Assembly: GCA_004124295.1 (NCBI GenBank)
Contig: SCKI01000012.1
Span: 29,684-93,683, forward strand
Direction: 5' to 3'
Length of the DNA: 64,000 nt
From: Fidelibacterota bacterium
GTDB taxonomy: Bacteria > Fidelibacterota > Marinisomatia > SCGC-AAA003-L08 > TS1B11
The notes beneath the pieces were generated by a model. The model did no database searches, had not been told where the DNA came from, and worked only from the letters and a program-made list of their open reading frames with translations. How positions within the stretch are numbered: the stretch's first letter is position 1; each line of letters starts with the position of its first letter. Both the position numbers and the translations under genes were made by a program. Of the stretch, positions 9,111 to 18,607 are shown piece after piece.

Positions 9111-9761
9111 TTGGCCCGGCAAAAGGACCGGCGGCTGGCCGTATTCGTATCGGGCCGGGGCAGCAATTTCAGGGCCATTCAGGAGGCCATCGAGGCCGGG
9201 GCCATCCCGGCGCAGGTGGTGCTGGTGGTGACCCACGATCCTTCCTGCGGCGCGGCCGGTTACGCCCGGGAGCTCGGTATTGAACTGCTCCGCTACCCCG
9301 CCCCTGGTGCCGGGCCGGCCGATCTGGCCGAGGCCCTGGGCGCCGCCCGCATCGACTACGCCCTGCTGGCCGGCTACCTTAAACGGGTGCCGGAGGAGGT
9401 GGTCCGGGCCTACCGGCGCCGGATGCTGAATATCCATCCGGCCCTGTTGCCCCGATACGGCGGACCGGGTTTCTATGGCCGCAGAGTGCACGAGGCAGTG
9501 TTGGCCTCCGGCGATGCCAGCAGCGGTCCCAGCGTCCATTTCGTCGATGAGGAGTATGACCACGGCCCCATTCTGGCCCAGGCGACCGTACCGGTCCTCG
9601 CCGGCGATACCCCGGAGAGCCTCGCCGCCCGGGTCCTGCAGCAGGAGCACCAACTCTATCCCGCGGCCGTGGCGGCCCTCTGCCGGGGGGAGGTGGTCTG
9701 GTCCGCAGCGGGACAGCCCGCGCTGAAAACAGCAGGCCGTCTGCAGATCGCGCCCGATTGA
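9111..9761 (+). CDS. purN: Phosphoribosylglycinamide formyltransferase
   Basis: Purine biosynthesis step 3: transfers formyl from 10-formyl-tetrahydrofolate to GAR. 216 residues. The phosphate loop SGRGSNFRAI (about 14-23), the folate/catalytic segment NIHPALLP (N107, H109) and the catalytic Asp150 in EEYDHGPI are present. TTG start preceded by GGGAGG. One unusual point: after NIHPALLPRYGG comes PGFYGRRVHEAV where most homologues have a shorter PG-x-x-x-H. Followed by purH with a 4-bp stop/start overlap or a 2-bp gap depending on the purH start. Confidence 0.93.
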   Translation: MARQKDRRLAVFVSGRGSNFRAIQEAIEAGAIPAQVVLVVTHDPSCGAAGYARELGIELLRYPAPGAGPADLAEALGAARIDYALLAGYLKRVPEEVVRAYRRRMLNIHPALLPRYGGPGFYGRRVHEAVLASGDASSGPSVHFVDEEYDHGPILAQATVPVLAGDTPESLAARVLQQEHQLYPAAVAALCRGEVVWSAAGQPALKTAGRLQIAPD

Positions 9762-9763
9762 GC

Positions 9764-11296
9764 ATGGCCGCAGCCTCCAAGCGGGCCTTCATCTCCGTCT
9801 GGGACAAAACCGGGTTGCCGGAGCTGGCCGTCTATCTCCGCGAGCAGGGCTATCGTATCGTCTCCACCGGCGGCAGCGCCCGGGCGATTGAGGCGGCCGG
9901 TGTGGCGGTGGAATCGGTCGAAAGCATCGTCGGGCAGCCGGCCCTGATGGGAGGCCGCCTGAAGACCCTTGACGGGCGCATTTTCGGCCCCATCCTGTTC
10001 GACCGCGACCAGGCCTCCCACCGGCAGGATCTGGAACTGCTGGGGCAGCCGCCCATCGACCTGGTGGTGGTGAATCTCTATCCCTTCGCGCGATTGCTGA
10101 ACGACGGCCTCAGCCGGGCAGAGATGATCGAATACATCGACATCGGAGGACCGGGCCTTTTGCGGGCGGCGGCCAAGAATCACCGCCATGTGCTGGTGGT
10201 GGGCCAGACCGGCCACTACGACCGGCTCCGCCAGCTCATCGACACCTACGGCGAGGAGATTCCGCTGGCCCACCGGGAGGCGCTGGCGGCCGAAGTTTTT
10301 CAGCTCACCGCCGCCTACGATCAAGCCATTGCCGGCTATTTTTCCGCCGCTGATGATCCCCTGCCGGCAGCCCTCAATATCCATGCGCTGCTGGAGCAAC
10401 CGCTACGCTACGGCGAGAATCCCCACCAGCAAGCCAGCTTCTACCTGCCCCCGGGCAGTCCGCTCCCCTGGAGACAACTCCACGGCAGTGAGCTGTCGTT
10501 TAACAATTACAGCGATATCGATGCGGCCCGGGCCATAGTGGCCGAGTTCGCCGAACCGGCGGCGGTCATCGTGAAGCATGCCAATCCCTGCGGCTTTGGT
10601 CTGGGCGGGACTCCGCTGGAAGCGTGGCGATGCGCCCTGAGCACCGATCCGCTAAGCAGTTTCGGGGGCATTGTGGCCTTCAACCGTCCGTTGGATGCCG
10701 CCACGGCCGCCGCGTTGGCGGAGCTGTTCCTGGAGTGCATCATCGCGCCGGGATTCGACGCCGAGGCCCTGGAGCGGTTGCGGAAAAAGAAGCCCCTGCG
10801 CCTCTTGGAGGCCCGGCCGGTAGAGGCAGACCGGGCCGTGGATATCCGCAGCGCCGCAGGCGGTTTTCTGGTCCAGACCCGGGATGCCGGCGAGGCAAAT
10901 CAAGACTGGAGCCTGGCCACTCAACGGGAACCGGAGCCCCAGGAAATGCAGGCCCTGCGTTTAGCTTGGAAAATGGTTAGATTTGTGAAGTCAAATGCCA
11001 TCGTTTTTGCCAATGACGTGCAACTGCTGGGCGTTGGCGCGGGGCAGATGTCGCGGGTGGATGCGGTTCGGCTGGCGGGCCTGAAAGCAGGCCAGGCCGA
11101 TCTGGACCTGGCGGGCGCAGTGATGGCCTCGGATGCCTTTTTCCCCTTTGCCGACGGGGTCAGTCTCGCGGCGGAGATGGGCATCAGGGCGGTGGTGCAG
11201 CCCGGGGGCAGCATCCGGGATGCTGAAGTCATCGCCCAAGCCGATGAATTGGGGCTGTCGATGCTGTTTACCGGCAGGCGGCATTTCAGACATTAG
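9764..11296 (+). CDS. purH: Bifunctional AICAR transformylase / IMP cyclohydrolase
   Basis: Last two steps of IMP synthesis. N-terminal IMP cyclohydrolase (MGS-like) domain from FISVWDKTG to about residue 200, then the AICAR transformylase domain with YGENPHQ, the catalytic KHANPCG and FVKSNAIV. 510 residues from ATG 9764; TTG 9758, overlapping the purN stop as TTGA, is an equally possible start. The C-terminus ends in the usual VVQPGGSIRD...FTGRRHF. It completes the purN-purH pair and is the last gene before the rod-shape block. Confidence 0.97.
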   Translation: MAAASKRAFISVWDKTGLPELAVYLREQGYRIVSTGGSARAIEAAGVAVESVESIVGQPALMGGRLKTLDGRIFGPILFDRDQASHRQDLELLGQPPIDLVVVNLYPFARLLNDGLSRAEMIEYIDIGGPGLLRAAAKNHRHVLVVGQTGHYDRLRQLIDTYGEEIPLAHREALAAEVFQLTAAYDQAIAGYFSAADDPLPAALNIHALLEQPLRYGENPHQQASFYLPPGSPLPWRQLHGSELSFNNYSDIDAARAIVAEFAEPAAVIVKHANPCGFGLGGTPLEAWRCALSTDPLSSFGGIVAFNRPLDAATAAALAELFLECIIAPGFDAEALERLRKKKPLRLLEARPVEADRAVDIRSAAGGFLVQTRDAGEANQDWSLATQREPEPQEMQALRLAWKMVRFVKSNAIVFANDVQLLGVGAGQMSRVDAVRLAGLKAGQADLDLAGAVMASDAFFPFADGVSLAAEMGIRAVVQPGGSIRDAEVIAQADELGLSMLFTGRRHFRH

Positions 11297-11328
11297 GATG
11301 AAGTATAAATATGGGAATATGAGAAATC

Positions 11329-12360
11329 ATGAACAGTAACGGCCAGCCGCGCGGGCGCTTTGCGCAGATATTCGCCAAGGACATTGCCATTGATCTGGGT
11401 ACGGCCAACACCCTTATCTGGGTCAAGGGGCAGGGCATCCTGGTCAATGAGCCGTCCATCGTAGCCAAGAATCTGGACACGAACAAGGTTATTGCCGTGG
11501 GCAACGAGGCCAAGGAGATGCTGGGCAAGACCCACCACAACCTGACCACGGTGCGGCCGCTCAAAGATGGGGTCATCGCCGATTTCCAGATGGCGGACGG
11601 CATGCTGCAGGGCTTTATCCGCAAGATGCGGCTCTCGCGCATCGCCCGGCCCCGGATGGTGATCTGTATTCCCTCGGGAGTGACGCCGGTGGAGCAGCGC
11701 GCGGTGCGGGAATCGGCGGAACGGGCCAACGCCCGGGAAGTCTACCTGATTGAGGAACCGGTGGCCGCGGCCATCGGGATCGGCCTGGATATCTCCAAGC
11801 CGGTGGGCAATATGATCGTCGATATCGGGGGCGGAACCACGGAGATCGCGGTCATTGCCCTGAACGGTATCGTCGCCAAGGAGGCCATCAGGGTGGCCGG
11901 GGATGCGGAGGACCAGGCCATCATCAACTGGTTCCACGACAAACACAAACTGGAGGTCGGCTATGCTACCGCGGAAAGGATCAAGTTGGAAGTCGGCACC
12001 GGCTACAACAGCGACCTGACCGTGGTGACGGTGAAGGGCCGGGACATGGTGTCAGGGATTCCCAAAATCATTGAAGTGGGGCCGGAAGAGATTCGCAAAG
12101 CCCTGTGGGACACCTTGCAACAGATCATCGGCGCCATCCGGCGGGCGCTGGAAAGGACACCTCCGGAGCTCAGCGCCGATATCCTCGACCGCGGCATCAT
12201 CCTCACCGGGGGTGGGGCGCTGCTGAAGGGACTGGATGAGATTCTCCGGGAAGAGACCAACCTGCCGGTCCATGTCTCCGAAGAACCGCTGCTCAGTGTG
12301 GTCCGGGGGACAGGGATGGTCCTCGAGGATTTGAAGAAGTACGCTTCCGTTCTGCTCTGA
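11329..12360 (+). CDS. mreB: Rod-shape determining actin homologue MreB
   Basis: 343 residues. Actin-fold ATPase forming filaments under the inner membrane that steer elongasome peptidoglycan synthesis. Phosphate-1 loop DLGTANTLI (about residue 22 onward), phosphate-2 DIGGGTTEIAVI and adenosine motif LTGGGALLKGL are intact. A TATAAA element at 11304-11309, 20 bp upstream in the short gap after purH, could be a -10 box, but no clear -35 accompanies it. First gene of mreB-mreC-mreD-mrdA-rodA, the canonical elongasome order. Confidence 0.97.
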   Translation: MNSNGQPRGRFAQIFAKDIAIDLGTANTLIWVKGQGILVNEPSIVAKNLDTNKVIAVGNEAKEMLGKTHHNLTTVRPLKDGVIADFQMADGMLQGFIRKMRLSRIARPRMVICIPSGVTPVEQRAVRESAERANAREVYLIEEPVAAAIGIGLDISKPVGNMIVDIGGGTTEIAVIALNGIVAKEAIRVAGDAEDQAIINWFHDKHKLEVGYATAERIKLEVGTGYNSDLTVVTVKGRDMVSGIPKIIEVGPEEIRKALWDTLQQIIGAIRRALERTPPELSADILDRGIILTGGGALLKGLDEILREETNLPVHVSEEPLLSVVRGTGMVLEDLKKYASVLL

Positions 12361-12374
12361 TAAGCCGTTCGGCT

Positions 12375-13172
12375 GTGCGCAATCTTTTCGAATGGATCTA
12401 CTACTTGCGGGAGCTGCTGCTGCTGCTCCTGGCAGTGCTTATTTCGGTCACCCTGCTGCTGACCAACGAGTCCCGCCAGGCCGTCTTTCTGCAGTCAACT
12501 TACGCCGGGATTATCGGCGCCTTGCCCCGGCTCAACCTGGGCCTGTCGGACATGAGCAGCTACCGGGAGGAAAACAGCATTCTGCGGGAGCGGCTGATTC
12601 AGTATGGCCTGCTCAACGCCGAACTTGCCGAGACGGCCCGGGAGAACGCGCAGCTGCGCCAGATGCTGGCCTTCGCCCGGCGGTCGCCACACCGGCTGCA
12701 GGCGGCCGAAGTCATCAGCCGGGGGGCTGCCAGCCTGCTTTCCACGGTCACCATCAGCGCCGGCACGAATCAGGGCGTCAGGATCAATGATCCGATCCTC
12801 TCCCTGGAGGGATTGCTGGGTAAAGTCCTGTCGGTAGCCGCAGATGCGGCGGTGATCCATCTGGTCACGGACCGGAACTTCAGGGTCTCGGTGAAACTGG
12901 GCGACACGGCCGTGCGGGGCATCCTGAGGCCGACCCAGGCGGGCCGTGGTATCGTTGACGGGGTGCCCCCCAACAGCCGGATCGGCGTGGGAGACCCGGT
13001 ACTCACTTCGGGGTTTTCCGACATTTTTCCCCGTAACCTGCCGGTGGCGGTGGTGGAAACCGTAGAGGACCTGCCGGGAGAGAATTTCAGCCGGATTACC
13101 GTTCGGCTGCATAGCCAACCGTCCGCAACCGAACACGTTTTCGTTCTCATGGAGGGCTATGCCGGCTCTTAA
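12375..13172 (+). CDS. mreC: Rod-shape determining protein MreC
   Basis: 265 residues. Bitopic elongasome scaffold linking MreB to PBP2. One N-terminal membrane helix (about 12-30), a coiled-coil stretch (about 55-90, EENSILRERLIQYGLLNAELAE), then the MreC beta-barrel core (GASSLL-like motif RGAASLLSTVTISAGTNQGV, later GIVDGVPPNSRIGVGDPVLTSGFSDIFPRNLPV). Start GTG 12375, 14 bp after mreB. Its end overlaps the start of mreD by 14 bp. Confidence 0.95.
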   Translation: MRNLFEWIYYLRELLLLLLAVLISVTLLLTNESRQAVFLQSTYAGIIGALPRLNLGLSDMSSYREENSILRERLIQYGLLNAELAETARENAQLRQMLAFARRSPHRLQAAEVISRGAASLLSTVTISAGTNQGVRINDPILSLEGLLGKVLSVAADAAVIHLVTDRNFRVSVKLGDTAVRGILRPTQAGRGIVDGVPPNSRIGVGDPVLTSGFSDIFPRNLPVAVVETVEDLPGENFSRITVRLHSQPSATEHVFVLMEGYAGS

Positions 13173-13635
13173 GGCCGCCAGCTGGGCGCTGCTGGCCTTC
13201 GCTGGCCAACTTCTGCTGGCTCCCCTGCTCAGCGTGGGGGAGATCAGGCCCGACTTTATCCTCATCCTGCTGGTTTACCTGTCGGCCAGATACGGCCGGG
13301 TAACCGGTATCCTGGCCGGGTTCACCCTGGGCTTACTGCAGGACGCCACAGGCGCTGTGAGTGTGCTGGGGATCAATGCCCTGAGCAAGTCGGTGGTCGG
13401 TTATGTGGCCGGGACCCTCAACGGCAACCTGTCGATCTGGACCCCCCGGGTCGTCAACCTGTATATCTACGGCAGCTTTGTGGGCCATGCCCTGATCTAC
13501 CAGTCGGTGATGGCGCTGGGCCTGGACTCCACTGCCGGCTTGCTGGCCAACCATATGGTCACTGAGGCGTTCATGTCGAGCCTCATGATGACCGGCCTGC
13601 GTTATCTGGTGCCGCTGGTACGGAGTCCCTTGTGA
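13159..13635 (+). CDS. mreD: Rod-shape determining protein MreD
   Basis: 158 residues, almost all hydrophobic, with five or so membrane helices. Family-typical segments are IRPDFILILLVYLSARYGRVTGILAGFTLGLLQDA near the N-terminus and the helix beginning NALSKSVVGYVAGTL. It is the least conserved elongasome member; assignment rests on topology, length and position between mreC and mrdA. GGAGGG (13151-13156) precedes the ATG closely. The stop overlaps the mrdA GTG. Confidence 0.9.
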   Translation: MPALKAASWALLAFAGQLLLAPLLSVGEIRPDFILILLVYLSARYGRVTGILAGFTLGLLQDATGAVSVLGINALSKSVVGYVAGTLNGNLSIWTPRVVNLYIYGSFVGHALIYQSVMALGLDSTAGLLANHMVTEAFMSSLMMTGLRYLVPLVRSPL

Positions 13636-15422
13636 TCCCCTCCGGCGCAGTCGCGCCCCTTTTCCGGCGCAATATGCTGGCTGCCGCTACAGTCGTGGCG
13701 CTGGCGATTCTCGGGATCCGTTTTTTCCAGTATCAGATCCTCAAGCATGACGAGTTCCAGCTCTATGCCGAGAAGAACAGTATCCGCTCCATCAGGATGC
13801 CTGCACCCCGGGGCCTGCTGCTGGACCGGAACGGCCAGTTTCTGGTCACGAACCGGCCCTACTACGGCCTGGCGGTGGTGCCGGCGGAAGTGCGGGGATC
13901 GCTGGAGCAGCTCCGCGGACTGAGCCGGTATATCGACCTGACCCCGGAGGAGATAACGGCGCGCATCGGCGCGGTGCGGGGAGTTTATGAACAGTACCAG
14001 TCCCTGCTGCTCTATGATGACCTCAGCTTCACGCAGATTTCCCAGATCGAGGAGCACCGCCTCGAATTTCCCGGCATCTTTTTCCTGGACCGGACCATCC
14101 GGCACTATCCCAGCCGGGCCCGGGCCACCCATGTCATCGGCTACTTGCGCTCCCTCTCTGCTGAAGATATGATCAAATATAAGGACCGGGGCTACCGGCC
14201 CGGCGAGCAGATCGGCGCCGTCGGGCTGGAAAGATATCTGGAGGACCGGCTCCGGGGGCAGGATGGCTACCGCTATCACCTGGTGGACAACCTGCTGCGG
14301 GACCTGGGGAGCCTGCCCAACAAGCCGCCCCAGCCTGCCCGGCCGGGCGAGGCCGTGGCTCTGGCCATTGACATCAACCTGCAGGCCTTGGCCGAGCAAC
14401 TGTTCGAAGACCGCCGTGGGGCCATGCTGATGATGGATCCGGGGACCGGAGAAATATTGGCTTACGTCAGCGCACCCGACTATGTGCTGGAACCGTTCAC
14501 CGGGTCGATACCGGTATCTCTATGGGAGCAGTGGCGAAACAACCCCGATAAGCTGTTGCTCAACAGGCCCATCAACGGGCTCTATCCGCCCGGCTCGACC
14601 TTCAAACTGCTGGCGGCGGCGGTGGCCCAGGCGTACAATTTGATCGGGCAGGAAGATACCCTCAGCTGCGCGGGCAGGTACTTTTTCGGGGATCGCTATT
14701 TCCGCTGTAACGTCCTGGCCGGGCACGGCGCGGTAAACATGGAGCAGGCCATCGCCCAGTCCTGCAATATCTATTTCTACCAGCTCATCCAGCGTATCGG
14801 CTTTGACCGCTGGCGGGAAATCGTGCTGCTGTTCGGCTTTGGTGAACCGACCGGTATCGAGGTGCCCCAGGAGTCTGCCGGCCTCGTGCCGAGCCGCCCC
14901 TACATGGACCGCAAGTATGCCGATGTCGGCTGGACGGCGGGGCATATGCTCAACCTGGTGCTGGGCCAGGGGGATATCCTGGTGACGCCGTTGCAGCTGG
15001 CCCGCATGACGGCCGCCATTGCCAACCGGGGCTACCTGGTGAGGCCGACCCTGCTGCACCGGCCGCCCGGAGCTGCGCCTGAGGGCCGGCTCATCGAGCT
15101 GCCCGATGCCGTCTGGGACAATCTCCAGGCAGCCATGTACCAGGTGGTGTATGGCTTCAGGGGAACCGGATTCCGGGCCAAGGTGCCCGGCGGCCGGATT
15201 TATGGCAAGACCGGCACGGCCCAGAACCCGCACGGCGATGGGCACTCATGGTTCACCGGCTATATTGTCGCGCCGGGCGGAGAGCGGGCGGTGCTTACCC
15301 TGCTGGTGGAACAGGGGGGCCTGGGCTCCCGGCTGGCGGCGTCGCTGGCTGCCACGGTTTTTGACCACTATCTGAACCAATATCTGCCCCGCCAGGATCA
15401 GGATCTTGCCCAGGTTCCTTAA
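13632..15422 (+). CDS. mrdA: Peptidoglycan D,D-transpeptidase PBP2 (MrdA)
   Basis: 596 residues. Elongasome class B penicillin-binding protein, inner membrane with periplasmic domains. One N-terminal membrane helix (about 14-32), pedestal domain, then the transpeptidase domain with all three active-site motifs: S322-x-x-K325 (PPGSTFKLL), S377-C-N379 and K526-T-G (KTGTAQN). GTG start within the mreD stop (GTGA). Partner of RodA encoded next; the two overlap by 17 bp. Confidence 0.96.
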   Translation: MIPSGAVAPLFRRNMLAAATVVALAILGIRFFQYQILKHDEFQLYAEKNSIRSIRMPAPRGLLLDRNGQFLVTNRPYYGLAVVPAEVRGSLEQLRGLSRYIDLTPEEITARIGAVRGVYEQYQSLLLYDDLSFTQISQIEEHRLEFPGIFFLDRTIRHYPSRARATHVIGYLRSLSAEDMIKYKDRGYRPGEQIGAVGLERYLEDRLRGQDGYRYHLVDNLLRDLGSLPNKPPQPARPGEAVALAIDINLQALAEQLFEDRRGAMLMMDPGTGEILAYVSAPDYVLEPFTGSIPVSLWEQWRNNPDKLLLNRPINGLYPPGSTFKLLAAAVAQAYNLIGQEDTLSCAGRYFFGDRYFRCNVLAGHGAVNMEQAIAQSCNIYFYQLIQRIGFDRWREIVLLFGFGEPTGIEVPQESAGLVPSRPYMDRKYADVGWTAGHMLNLVLGQGDILVTPLQLARMTAAIANRGYLVRPTLLHRPPGAAPEGRLIELPDAVWDNLQAAMYQVVYGFRGTGFRAKVPGGRIYGKTGTAQNPHGDGHSWFTGYIVAPGGERAVLTLLVEQGGLGSRLAASLAATVFDHYLNQYLPRQDQDLAQVP

Positions 15423-16632
15423 TTTTAAAGCCTACCCGGTCTCTTTCGATGGGCTGACGGTGGTCCCGGTGGCCGGACTGATCCTGTTCGGGGCGCTGGG
15501 GCTCTTCAGCACGGCCCAGGGCGGATCGCTTCAGTCGGCATCCCTATTCCGGCAGGGCATCTGGCTGCTGGTCTCCCTCGTGGCCGTCGGCGCCCTGCGC
15601 TGGGTCCATCCGCGGTTTTATTACCAGCATGCCTACCGGCTGTATGCCGTTTTTCTGCTGCTGCTGGTGGTGACCTTTTTCATGCCGGCTGTCTCTGGCG
15701 GACAACGCTGGATCATGCTCGGCGCGCTACGCCTGCAGCCCGCTGAGCTGGGCAAGATCGTTCTCGTTCTGGCCCTGGCAAAGTACCTCACCGACTACCG
15801 CAAACAGCTGGCTGAATTCCCCTACGCGATGGCGCCCCTGGGCATCGCCATTCTGCCCACGCTGCTGATTATCGGCCAACCCGACCTGGGCACCGCGCTG
15901 ATTTATCTTGTGGTCACTTTTGCCATGATGTACTGGGCCAACATCTCCTCTTTCTACCTGTTTGTACTCATCGCCCCGGTGGTCAGCATTGTCAGCGGAT
16001 TCGAGTTTTACGCCTTCTCCGCCTGGATGCTCTGCTTGATTGTGGTCCTGACCCTGGCCCGGGTCAAGCTGCGCTGGAAAACGGTTCTGTTTGCCGTCAA
16101 CGCCCTGTTTGGGACCTTGGCCCCAACCCTCTGGAACAGTCTCCAGCCGTACCAGCAGCGCCGCATTCTGACCTTGCTCGACGCCACTTCCGATCCCCAT
16201 GGCGCCGGCTACCAGGTGCTGCAGTCCCGGACGGCCATCGGTTCGGGAGGCCTGTTCGGCAAAGGGCTCGGTGAGGGGACCCAGACGCAGCTCCGTTTCC
16301 TGCCTGTCACCGACACAGATTTCATTATCGCCGTCATTGGAGAGGAGCTCGGCTTTATCGCCATCCTCGTGATTCTGATTCTGTTCGCCTGGCTCCTGCT
16401 GCGCCTGCTGGACCGGGCCTCCACGACCCAGTATCGATTCGCCAGCTTGTGTGTGGTGGGCTTTGCGAGCGTTTTCCTGGTCCATGTTTTCATCAACATG
16501 GGCATGGCCACCGGGCTGATGCCGGTCACCGGCCTCCCGTTGCCGTTTCTGAGTTACGGAGGCTCCTTTCTGCTGACATGTATCCTGATGATAGGTCTGA
16601 CAAACTATCTTTTGGCCGGCGAACCGCTCTGA
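15406..16632 (+). CDS. rodA: SEDS peptidoglycan glycosyltransferase RodA
   Basis: 408 residues, about ten membrane helices. SEDS-family polymerase of lipid II partnered with PBP2. Visible signatures: GGQRWIMLGALRLQPAELGK, QPDLGTALIY, GSGGLFGKGLGEGTQTQ, TDTDFIIAVIGEELGF (containing the catalytic-region acidic residue) and the C-terminal MPVTGLPLPFLSYGG. The TTG start overlaps mrdA by 17 bp. Last gene of the rod-shape block. Confidence 0.95.
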   Translation: MPRFLNFKAYPVSFDGLTVVPVAGLILFGALGLFSTAQGGSLQSASLFRQGIWLLVSLVAVGALRWVHPRFYYQHAYRLYAVFLLLLVVTFFMPAVSGGQRWIMLGALRLQPAELGKIVLVLALAKYLTDYRKQLAEFPYAMAPLGIAILPTLLIIGQPDLGTALIYLVVTFAMMYWANISSFYLFVLIAPVVSIVSGFEFYAFSAWMLCLIVVLTLARVKLRWKTVLFAVNALFGTLAPTLWNSLQPYQQRRILTLLDATSDPHGAGYQVLQSRTAIGSGGLFGKGLGEGTQTQLRFLPVTDTDFIIAVIGEELGFIAILVILILFAWLLLRLLDRASTTQYRFASLCVVGFASVFLVHVFINMGMATGLMPVTGLPLPFLSYGGSFLLTCILMIGLTNYLLAGEPL

Positions 16633-16746
16633 AACCTGCAAAAAAAGGAATTTGGCCCCTTGCGGCTGGTGCGTTGCCGCCAGAGCAGCTACGGCTTAAA
16701 TTCGGGCACGTTCTGAATACTCAGGCGCAATCTTAGTGGAGGTTGA

Positions 16747-17673
16747 ATGAATCGCCAAAAGGCCGGAATATGGATAACGGCCGCTGTGGTATGTTTCGCC
16801 ACCCTGGACTTTTCCAGTGGGGCGATCCTGCCCGGTTTCCTTGAGCCGGGCGCAGCCGAACCTCAGCAGAGGGCTCAGACCCGGACGCGCAACAGTCAGC
16901 AAGCCCGGCAGCGGCCCTCGACGGCCCAGGAGCTGCGCCGCTTGAACGGCCGGGTGGCGACCCTGACGGCCCAGAACGATAGCCTCAAGACCCGGGTCGG
17001 CGACCTGGAGAGGGCCTTCCAGTCCTTCGCCAGCGTGGTGCCCGATCTGCGCAATGCCCTGGGGGAGACCCTGAGGACAAAGACAGTCATGGACAGTGCC
17101 GAGATGGCCCTGGTGAACCAACTCAGCCTGGTGCTGAACAAGATCAGCCTCCTAGAAGACAAGGCCGCCTACATCGACAGCACCAATTTTGAGATACTTT
17201 CGCAGCTGGTGCTGGTGGAAAACAAGATCGTCTCCCTCACGAACAGCTTCAACGACATCATGGGTGCCCGGCAGCCGGGGCGGGTGGTGGCCGAAAACAA
17301 GCTGAGCGATGAGGAATTCCGCAGCCGGTATATCAAGGCGCTGACCGCCTACCAGAACGGCCAATACCGGCAGGCCCGCGAGATGTTCACCGTGCTGATC
17401 CAGCAGGGCGGCAACCACGAGCTGGCCGATAATTCACAGTACTGGCTGGCGGAGAGCTATTATGCCAGCCGCAATTTCAAGCGGGCCATTAGCGAGTTTG
17501 AGCGTGTTTTCTCCTATCGCGGCACCGACAAGGCTGACCATGCCCAATTCAAAATCGGCCGGAGCTACTGGAATGCGGGCGACTACGCCACGGCCCGTAG
17601 CGCCATGCAGAAACTGCTCGCCGATTATCCCGAGTCCAGCCTGCGCGAAGAAGCCCGGCGGTACCTGCAGTAG
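16747..17673 (+). CDS. CpoB/YbgF-like periplasmic coiled-coil and TPR protein
   Basis: 308 residues. N-terminal hydrophobic signal segment (about 7-28), a Gln/Arg-rich linker, a coiled coil (about 60-175) and C-terminal TPR-type repeats (YIKALTAYQNGQYRQAREMFTVLIQQ, SQYWLAESYYASRNFKRAISEFERVF, AQFKIGRSYWNAGDYATARSAMQKLL). This is the CpoB (YbgF) layout; CpoB couples the Tol-Pal system to peptidoglycan synthesis. The coiled coil is longer than in the E. coli protein and no tol-pal genes are in the window. A GGAGG site precedes the ATG. Position directly after the elongasome genes suits a cell-wall role. Confidence 0.8.
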   Translation: MNRQKAGIWITAAVVCFATLDFSSGAILPGFLEPGAAEPQQRAQTRTRNSQQARQRPSTAQELRRLNGRVATLTAQNDSLKTRVGDLERAFQSFASVVPDLRNALGETLRTKTVMDSAEMALVNQLSLVLNKISLLEDKAAYIDSTNFEILSQLVLVENKIVSLTNSFNDIMGARQPGRVVAENKLSDEEFRSRYIKALTAYQNGQYRQAREMFTVLIQQGGNHELADNSQYWLAESYYASRNFKRAISEFERVFSYRGTDKADHAQFKIGRSYWNAGDYATARSAMQKLLADYPESSLREEARRYLQ

Positions 17674-17714
17674 CGTCCGGCCATTCCATTGACCCCAACA
17701 AATAAAGTAGTTAC

Positions 17715-18560
17715 ATGGCACTGAAAATATACTATCTGGCATCTGAAATCTCGCCCTTCTCCGACACCTATGGCCTGGCCCGGTTTTCCCGGGAAATCTG
17801 CTCGATATTCCAGGAAATCGACGATTTTGATATCCGCCTCATACAGCCCAAATACGGTTACATCAGCGAGCGGAAGTTCATCCTGCGTGAGGTCATTCGG
17901 CTGCGCAATATGCCCATCGAATTCGCCGGTGAGGGGCGCCGGGGCAGCGTCAAGTCAGCCTTCATTCCCAACAGCAAGGTCCAGGTTTACTTCATGGAGG
18001 ACGATGAGTTTTTTAAACCGGTGACCAATCTGCTCTATAAAGCCCGCAACGGGCGTATGCTGAAAGATAATCCCCAGCGCTACGCCTACTTTGCCCGGGT
18101 GGCGCTCGAGAATCTGAAGCATCTGTTCTGGAAGCCGGACATCATCATCGCCAATGACTGGCAGATGAGTTTCGTGCCGGCCCTGTACCAGCTGCAGTAC
18201 GCCGGGGACGAATTTTACAAGGATATAAAAACCGTGTTCCTGGTGCACTCCTCCAACGGCAGCGCCATGTTTTCCAAGGAGTCCTATGACGCCGTCAATT
18301 TGTTGGATGTCAAAGACAAGCGCTTGCCGAAAATCGCCGCTGAAATGAACAACATGGAGCTGGCCGTCAAATTTGCCGACAAGGTCATTTCCATAGAGCA
18401 TCCCGACGGCCGGTTAAAGGCCGCCCTGGCCGAAGATAAATCCACGGCGAAGCTGCTCAAGAGCAAGCGCGGCAGCAGGCGTCTGGTCATCAAGGAGGAT
18501 ACGCCAGCCCAATGGGCCGAGGTTGCCGGCACCCTCGAGGGCATATTGAGGAACCTTTAG
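17715..18560 (+). CDS. Stand-alone glycogen/starch synthase N-terminal (GT5-like) domain protein
   Basis: 281 residues matching only the N-terminal Rossmann half of glycogen synthase: KIYYLASEISPFSDTYGLARFSREI, then WKPDIIIANDWQMSFVPALYQ and KTVFLVHSSNG. The ADP-glucose-binding K-x-G-G loop of true GlgA is replaced by SDTYG, and the C-terminal donor-binding GT-B half is missing, so glycosyl transfer in the usual way is unlikely. Short genes of this type are known in Bacteroidota, where they are annotated as glycogen/starch synthase without proven activity. The region after residue 240 is a basic, Ser/Lys-rich tail. No other glycogen genes are nearby. Confidence 0.75.
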   Translation: MALKIYYLASEISPFSDTYGLARFSREICSIFQEIDDFDIRLIQPKYGYISERKFILREVIRLRNMPIEFAGEGRRGSVKSAFIPNSKVQVYFMEDDEFFKPVTNLLYKARNGRMLKDNPQRYAYFARVALENLKHLFWKPDIIIANDWQMSFVPALYQLQYAGDEFYKDIKTVFLVHSSNGSAMFSKESYDAVNLLDVKDKRLPKIAAEMNNMELAVKFADKVISIEHPDGRLKAALAEDKSTAKLLKSKRGSRRLVIKEDTPAQWAEVAGTLEGILRNL

Positions 18561-18607
18561 AGCCCCTCTCCGTTCTCCCATTGCATTATGCCTGTCAGCA
18601 ATTCCCC

